From NCBI GenBank assembly GCA_003644265.1, contig QNBX01000011.1, forward strand, positions 1-52,983: 52,983 bases of DNA, read 5' to 3'. The stretch comes from Planctomycetota bacterium. Lineage in GTDB: Bacteria > Planctomycetota > B15-G4. Positions 49,250 to 52,983 of this stretch are shown here, piece by piece. The notes below the pieces were generated by a model. That model did no database searches and was not told the origin of the DNA. It saw only the letters and a list, made by a program, of their open reading frames with translations. Position 1 is the first letter of the stretch; each line of letters starts with the position of its first letter. Made by a program: the position numbers and the translations under genes.

Positions 49250-50835
49250 GCGAGGCCGAGCCGTCGCCGGGTGAGCCCAGCAAGGGCTCACCCGTCTCGA
49301 CCATCGCGGCGCTGCTGGTCGGGGGCCTGATTGTCGGCGCCGGGTTGCTGCTGAGCAGGACCGAGGAGTTCTCGATCATCATCGTGTCCATGGACACGAC
49401 GCGACTCGACCGTCTCTCCACCTATGGAGCGGAGCGCCCCACCAGCCCGTCACTGACGCGCTTGGCCAACGAGGGGGTGCGCTTTACCCAGGCCCGCTCA
49501 AGCTCCTCCTGGACCCTACCGGCGCACGTGTCGCTGTTCAGTGGGCAGCCTGCGGGCGTGCATGGAGTCAACATCGACTTCCAGCGCATGGACCCTGAGC
49601 GCCCGGTGCTCGGACGCCTGTTCAAGGACGCCGGCTACCGCACGGTGGGTCTGTACACGGCGCCCTACGTACACCCGCGCTTCGGCTTCGGGGCCGGGAT
49701 GGACTTCTACGAGGGCATGACGGCCAACCCCATGGCCTATGACCTCACGCCCGGGCAGATGCAACGGGAGCGAGGCCTGCGCGAGGGCTTCTCGCACCAG
49801 GAGATCACCAGCCCCCTGGCCGCCAGCCGCATGAGCTGGTTCGTGAACAACCGGGACAGCCCCAAGAACCTGTTCTTCCTGCACCTGTTCGACCCGCACT
49901 ACGACTATCGTGCCCCCGCGCGCTTCACGCGCAGCATGGTCGACGCGCGCTACGCGGGCTCGATCCAAGGGGACGGCATCATGGAGCAGGTGGCCCTCGG
50001 CAACATCGGGCCGGAGATGACCGCTGCGGATCTGGACCAGCTCAAGAACCTTTACGACGCCGAGATCTCGTTCACCGACAAGCACCTCGGCGATGTCATC
50101 GCCGCGGTCGAGCGAGAGGGCCTGGAAGGCCGCGTGCTGGTGGTGGTGCTGGCGGACCACGGCGAAGAGTTCTTCGAGGACGGTCGCTTCGGTCACCGCA
50201 TGTCCCTGCGCGACGAGGTCATCCGCGTGCCGCTCGTGTTCTGGGGGCCGGGCATCATCCCCGAGGGCCTGGTGATCGACGACGAGGTCACGCTCTACGA
50301 CGTGCTTCCCACGCTGCTCGACTACGCCGGCCTGGAGCCGCAGCCCGACGTGTGGGGCCGCAGCCTGCGCCCGCTGATCGAGGGCCAGAGCCTGCCGCCG
50401 CGCCCCAGCAGCTCCCAGCTGATCTATGTGCGCCAGGGTGAGCGCGACCACTTCACACGCCACGACGGGCTCGTGCTGCAGGGCACCAAGGTCGTGCGGC
50501 GCGTGCAGGTGCCCTGGTCTCCGGAGAACGACCGCGACATGGCGGCCGAGCCCGACTGGAGCACGGTGGAGTACGACGTCTACGACCTGGCCGCCGATCC
50601 CGGTGAGACCCACGACCTCTACGACGCCAACCCCGACGCGCCGCGCGTGCTGGCGGTGCTGGCCGCGCTCGAGCAAGAGCTCCAGGCCCAACAAGCCGCG
50701 GGCAGCTCGGCCGAGGCGCTGCAGTTTGGGGCCGGCGACTCCATGGCCAGGATCGACTTGATGGAGCAGCTCAGCGCCCTGGGGTACCTCACGGGGCAGG
50801 ACCAAGCGGGCAGCTCGGACGAGACCGGCCGGTGA
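49246..50835 (+). CDS. Sulfatase-fold enzyme with Thr at the nucleophile position
   Basis: This is a 529-residue protein of the alkaline-phosphatase/sulfatase superfamily. One N-terminal membrane anchor (about 17-32) is followed by IIIVSMDTTRLDRLSTYG (first metal Asp), SSSWTLPAHVSLFSG, FFLHLFDPHYDY and VVLADHGEEFFEDGRFGHR (Asp-His metal pair). At the place of the sulfatase Cys-x-Pro-Ser-Arg motif it has Thr-Leu-Pro-Ala-His. So it lacks the Cys/Ser needed for formylglycine and may be a Thr-nucleophile phosphotransferase or phosphodiesterase. The start is TTG 49246, overlapping the previous stop (TTGA). It overlaps the SGNH gene by 4 nt. Confidence 0.82.
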   Translation: MSEAEPSPGEPSKGSPVSTIAALLVGGLIVGAGLLLSRTEEFSIIIVSMDTTRLDRLSTYGAERPTSPSLTRLANEGVRFTQARSSSSWTLPAHVSLFSGQPAGVHGVNIDFQRMDPERPVLGRLFKDAGYRTVGLYTAPYVHPRFGFGAGMDFYEGMTANPMAYDLTPGQMQRERGLREGFSHQEITSPLAASRMSWFVNNRDSPKNLFFLHLFDPHYDYRAPARFTRSMVDARYAGSIQGDGIMEQVALGNIGPEMTAADLDQLKNLYDAEISFTDKHLGDVIAAVEREGLEGRVLVVVLADHGEEFFEDGRFGHRMSLRDEVIRVPLVFWGPGIIPEGLVIDDEVTLYDVLPTLLDYAGLEPQPDVWGRSLRPLIEGQSLPPRPSSSQLIYVRQGERDHFTRHDGLVLQGTKVVRRVQVPWSPENDRDMAAEPDWSTVEYDVYDLAADPGETHDLYDANPDAPRVLAVLAALEQELQAQQAAGSSAEALQFGAGDSMARIDLMEQLSALGYLTGQDQAGSSDETGR

Positions 50836-52139
50836 AACGACGCAGGCGCCGCAGCCGGTTACTCGGCCTGGCGCTGCTGCTGATCCTGGCGGAGCTCGCG
50901 CTTCAGCTCGCCGCCCCGTTGATCCAGGCCGCCATGCGCCGCGAGCCCGGCCAGCCGGACCCCGACGCCCCGCTGAGCGTGTTGTGTGTGGGCGACAGCA
51001 ACACCTACGGGCTGCATCTACCGCAGGTCTACGCCTACCCGGCGCTGCTGGCCACGCAGCTGGCCAGGCGCTACAGCCGCCCGGCGCAGGTGCGGAACCG
51101 CGGCGTTCCCGGCCACAGCAGCGCTCAGATGGCCCAGCGCCTGCCCGCAGACATGGCCGGCCAGAATCCGGATCTGGTGCTCTTGCTGGCGGGCATCAAC
51201 GACACCTGGAACCGCGACGAGCAGGAGCGCGGCCTCGGCTCCCTGCTGGGACGGCTGCGGCTGGTGCGGCTGGCGCTCGTGCTGAGCGCCGGCGTCACCA
51301 CCGCGGCCCCGTTCGAGATCTCCACGGACGAGGACGGTGAGATCGTGGTCGACCGCGGCGACGGCGCCGTGCGCGTGAACCCGGGCGAGGGCACGCTCGG
51401 AACCCTGACCGGCAGCGAGCTGAACGCGGCCGTCCGCCGCGGCCTCGGCCGCGCGATCGAGATCTGCCGCGACCACGGCGCCACGCCGGTGCTGCTGACG
51501 TACGCCGAGGGCAGCGGCCCCTTCGTCACCGTCAACGAGGCCATCCGCCAGACCGCGCGTGGGCACGACGTCCTGCTGATCGACCTGGCCCAGGCGTTTG
51601 AGGGCCACATCGCACGCCGTGGCTACGAGGCGCTCATGTTCACGGACCACCACCCGACCCTGCAGGGCTATCGATTGGTAGCCCAGCAGGTGGCCCAGGA
51701 GTTGGAGCAGGCCGGGCTCGTCCCGCCTCCGCGAGCGCCCGCCCCCGGCGACGTCCTGGCCCAGCCAGAACCGCCCAGCGCGCCCGGGTTGTCCCTGGGC
51801 GAAGCGGGCACGCTGGAGCTCAGCGGACCGCCCGGCTGGGCCTGGCAGCTGCTCGTGAGCTGCGCCCCCGTTGCGGGCGACGGCTTCGACGCGGGCAAGA
51901 CCCGGATCCCGTTGCCGGCCGACGAGACTCTCGCGCTCTCACGCCTGGAGCCCGGCTTCAGCGGTCGCCTGAGCGCAAACGGACACGCCACGGTGCGGCT
52001 GCCCCCGGCCCTCGCGGCTCGCACCAGCTGCCCCCTGGCCGCCTGCCTGCTGCTGCTGCATGACGACCCGGGCCCCGACGTGCCCCAGGACCAGGTGCAG
52101 GCGGTGGCCGCCGTTACGGCGGTGCTGCGGCTGCCCTGA
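50832..52139 (+). CDS. Membrane-anchored SGNH/GDSL hydrolase with beta-rich C-domain
   Basis: This is a 435-residue protein. An N-terminal Arg-rich stretch and a membrane helix (residues 9-25) anchor it. SGNH blocks: LCVGDSNTYG (Ser near residue 54), NRGVPGHSS (Gly), LLLAGINDTW (Asn) and FTDHHPTLQGY (Asp and His near 272), so the catalytic set is complete. Residues 300-435 are Pro/Ala-rich, then a beta-rich domain. Such enzymes often de-O-acetylate glycans. GTG 50832 overlaps the sulfatase-fold stop (GTGA). Together they look like a two-enzyme surface polymer editing unit. Confidence 0.87.
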   Translation: MKRRRRRSRLLGLALLLILAELALQLAAPLIQAAMRREPGQPDPDAPLSVLCVGDSNTYGLHLPQVYAYPALLATQLARRYSRPAQVRNRGVPGHSSAQMAQRLPADMAGQNPDLVLLLAGINDTWNRDEQERGLGSLLGRLRLVRLALVLSAGVTTAAPFEISTDEDGEIVVDRGDGAVRVNPGEGTLGTLTGSELNAAVRRGLGRAIEICRDHGATPVLLTYAEGSGPFVTVNEAIRQTARGHDVLLIDLAQAFEGHIARRGYEALMFTDHHPTLQGYRLVAQQVAQELEQAGLVPPPRAPAPGDVLAQPEPPSAPGLSLGEAGTLELSGPPGWAWQLLVSCAPVAGDGFDAGKTRIPLPADETLALSRLEPGFSGRLSANGHATVRLPPALAARTSCPLAACLLLLHDDPGPDVPQDQVQAVAAVTAVLRLP

Positions 52140-52149
52140 CGAGGTCAGG
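52135..52149. terminator. Small hairpin between two convergent genes
   Basis: CCTGAC, loop GAG, GTCAGG. It contains the stop codons of the SGNH gene and the GGDEF gene. It is the same arrangement as at 10533, where a palindrome spans both stops. Weak as a terminator: six base pairs, no T tract. Confidence 0.35.
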
Positions 52150-52657
52150 CGCTGGCGAGCGACACGGCGTCCCCGCCGCGAGAGACCACGGTGGAGAGGG
52201 CCTCTTCGGCCCGCTTGAGCACCGTGTCAAAGAAGATGGAGTCGTCGCCGTCCTGGGTGGCCACGCCGATGCTGGCCGAGATCCGCAGCGGTCGGCCATC
52301 CACCCGGACGTCGAGTTGGGCCACGCGATCGTGCACGCGCTGGGCCAGGAGCTTGGCGCCGGTGGCGTCCGTGTGCGGCAGAACCGTCACGAAGCGCTCG
52401 CCCAGCCGGCCCACGAAGTCGCAGCTGCGCGAGTAGCGATTGAGCAGGTCGGCCACGGCCACCTCGAGCCGATCGCGCACCTCCGCACCATGCAGGTCGC
52501 CCAGCCCACCCAGCCGGTCCACCTCCACCAGCACGCACGAGAGCTGGTACTGATACCGGCGAGCGCGACTGAACTCGATCTTGAGCAGGTGCAGGATCTG
52601 GGTGTAGGAGAACAGGCCGCTGTCGACTCGCCCCCCATCGCGCATACCGTCGGTCAT
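52145..52657 (-). CDS. GGDEF-family protein with degenerate signature
   Basis: This is a 170-residue single-domain diguanylate-cyclase-like protein with no sensor or membrane part. The fold motifs are present: HLLKIEFSRARRYQYQLSCVLVEVDRLGGLG, RSCDFVGRLGERFVTVLP and ISASIGVATQDGDDSIFFDTVLKRAEEAL. The signature is LGERF instead of GGDEF/GGEEF, so the acidic metal residue is changed (Arg in the fourth place). Activity is doubtful; it may bind c-di-GMP or GTP, or just a partner. ATG 52657 has a GGAT site upstream; GTG 52696 is also open. It is convergent with the SGNH gene. Confidence 0.8.
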   Translation of the reverse strand: MTDGMRDGGRVDSGLFSYTQILHLLKIEFSRARRYQYQLSCVLVEVDRLGGLGDLHGAEVRDRLEVAVADLLNRYSRSCDFVGRLGERFVTVLPHTDATGAKLLAQRVHDRVAQLDVRVDGRPLRISASIGVATQDGDDSIFFDTVLKRAEEALSTVVSRGGDAVSLASA

Positions 52658-52843
52658 GAGCTCGATCCTGTTCCTTGGCGTTGCTGAGTGTGGCACTGCG
52701 GGCGCCGAATCATGACGCCTGCAAGGCTCGATCTGCTCAAGCTTCCGGGCGGAATAACTCGTCTCGCTCTCGGCCTATCGACGACACGGCGGGCGCGCTG
52801 TAGCTCCCCACCGCAGCGCGCCCCGCTGGATACCAAAAAAAGC

Positions 52844-52871
52844 TGGTCCTGCCCGGCGCCGGGCAGGACCA
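52844..52871 (-). terminator. Rho-independent terminator of the minus-strand gene at the right edge
   Basis: A perfect palindrome, T then GGTCCTGCCCGGC and its complement then A (13 or 14 paired bases per arm), is followed on the minus strand by GC and seven T (A7 at 52835-52841 on the plus strand). It is the only classical terminator in the window. It starts 7 nt beyond the stop codon of the partial gene. Confidence 0.9.
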
Positions 52872-52877
52872 ACGTGA

Positions 52878-52983
52878 TCAGTTCGGTGGCCAAGAGACTG
52901 GAGATGGCGGTTGGGGAGGGTCATACGGCTCTAGCCCCTCGACCACCCGAAGCATTTGATCTGACGCGTCAGGACGAATCCCA
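52878..52983 (-). CDS. C-terminal end of an unknown protein (partial)
   Basis: The minus-strand frame is open from the right edge to TGA 52880-52878. The visible 34 residues are rich in Pro (SDQMLRVVEGLEPYDPPQP, then PSPVSWPPN). The terminator starting 7 nt beyond the stop and the natural composition support a real gene. No family can be recognised from so short a piece. Confidence 0.6.
   Translation of the reverse strand, partial: GIRPDASDQMLRVVEGLEPYDPPQPPSPVSWPPN

Noticed and set aside
52654..52893. Minus-strand open frame of 79 codons near the right edge
   Set aside because: It reads through the terminator hairpin and out of frame with the better-supported partial gene at 52878-52983.
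1..52983. Mobile elements, phage genes, rRNA or tRNA genes
   Set aside because: No transposase, integrase or terminal inverted repeats were recognised, and I saw no tRNA cloverleaf or rRNA sequence. A tRNA scan was not possible.

Overview
The window is a gene-dense, very GC-rich bacterial chromosome segment with no plasmid, phage, rRNA or tRNA signature that I can see. The gene set suggests a Gram-negative-type envelope organism, most likely a member of the Planctomycetota. The reasons are secreted HEAT-repeat proteins with a Trp-rich motif, a DUF1573 protein, a MiaA with a DSMKVYRGMDIGT motif, a PcnB-like enzyme coupled to BtpA, an M16 pair, and glycan or lipid kinases of the Kdo/WaaP type. 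This taxonomic call is inference. Genes are closely packed, often with 4-nt ATGA, GTGA or TTGA overlaps.

Layout. 1-1.4 kb: the end of an unknown gene, YqgE, and a bacilliredoxin. 1.5-7.2 kb: a lipoprotein M28 peptidase behind a giant secreted protein with three amidohydrolase-like domains. 7.2-10.5 kb: a tandem WaaP-like kinase, divergent from a GT4 glycosyltransferase and a small conserved protein. 10.5-12.7 kb: inositol-3-phosphate synthase, a MaoC-like protein and a small barrel-like protein. 13-17 kb: two paralogous secreted HEAT-repeat proteins. 17.2-23.5 kb (minus strand): NUDIX, purM, a TPR protein, a hydrolase-like secreted protein and a membrane spermidine-synthase-like protein. 23.6-27.6 kb: dxr, rseP-like and UbiA-like. 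27.6-33 kb: a CCA-adding-type enzyme, a membrane-anchored protein, a HEAT protein, a tiny lipoprotein with a long leader, and a TPR lipoprotein. 33-36.6 kb: M16, M16, miaA. 36.7-40 kb: btpA and pcnB with a 430-residue disordered tail. 40-42.2 kb: a phosphodiesterase-like protein and NAD kinase.

42.35-47.26 kb is an overlapping operon of radical SAM, GT9, radical SAM and a TMTC-like membrane glycosyltransferase with TPR repeats. It is the best candidate here for an undescribed pathway, probably making or attaching a modified surface glycan. 48.1-52.1 kb is a second overlapping operon: DUF1573, a sulfatase-fold enzyme with Thr at the nucleophile position, and a membrane-anchored SGNH hydrolase. 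It also looks like envelope polymer modification. A GGDEF-like protein with a degenerate motif and the 3' end of a further gene close the window.

A recurrent regulatory signature is a -10 box of TANNNT type only 6-9 nt before the start codon, with no Shine-Dalgarno sequence, in at least five genes. This suggests leaderless transcription. Most other leading genes instead have a clear GGAGG-type site. All functional calls come from motif recognition by eye; no database search was run.
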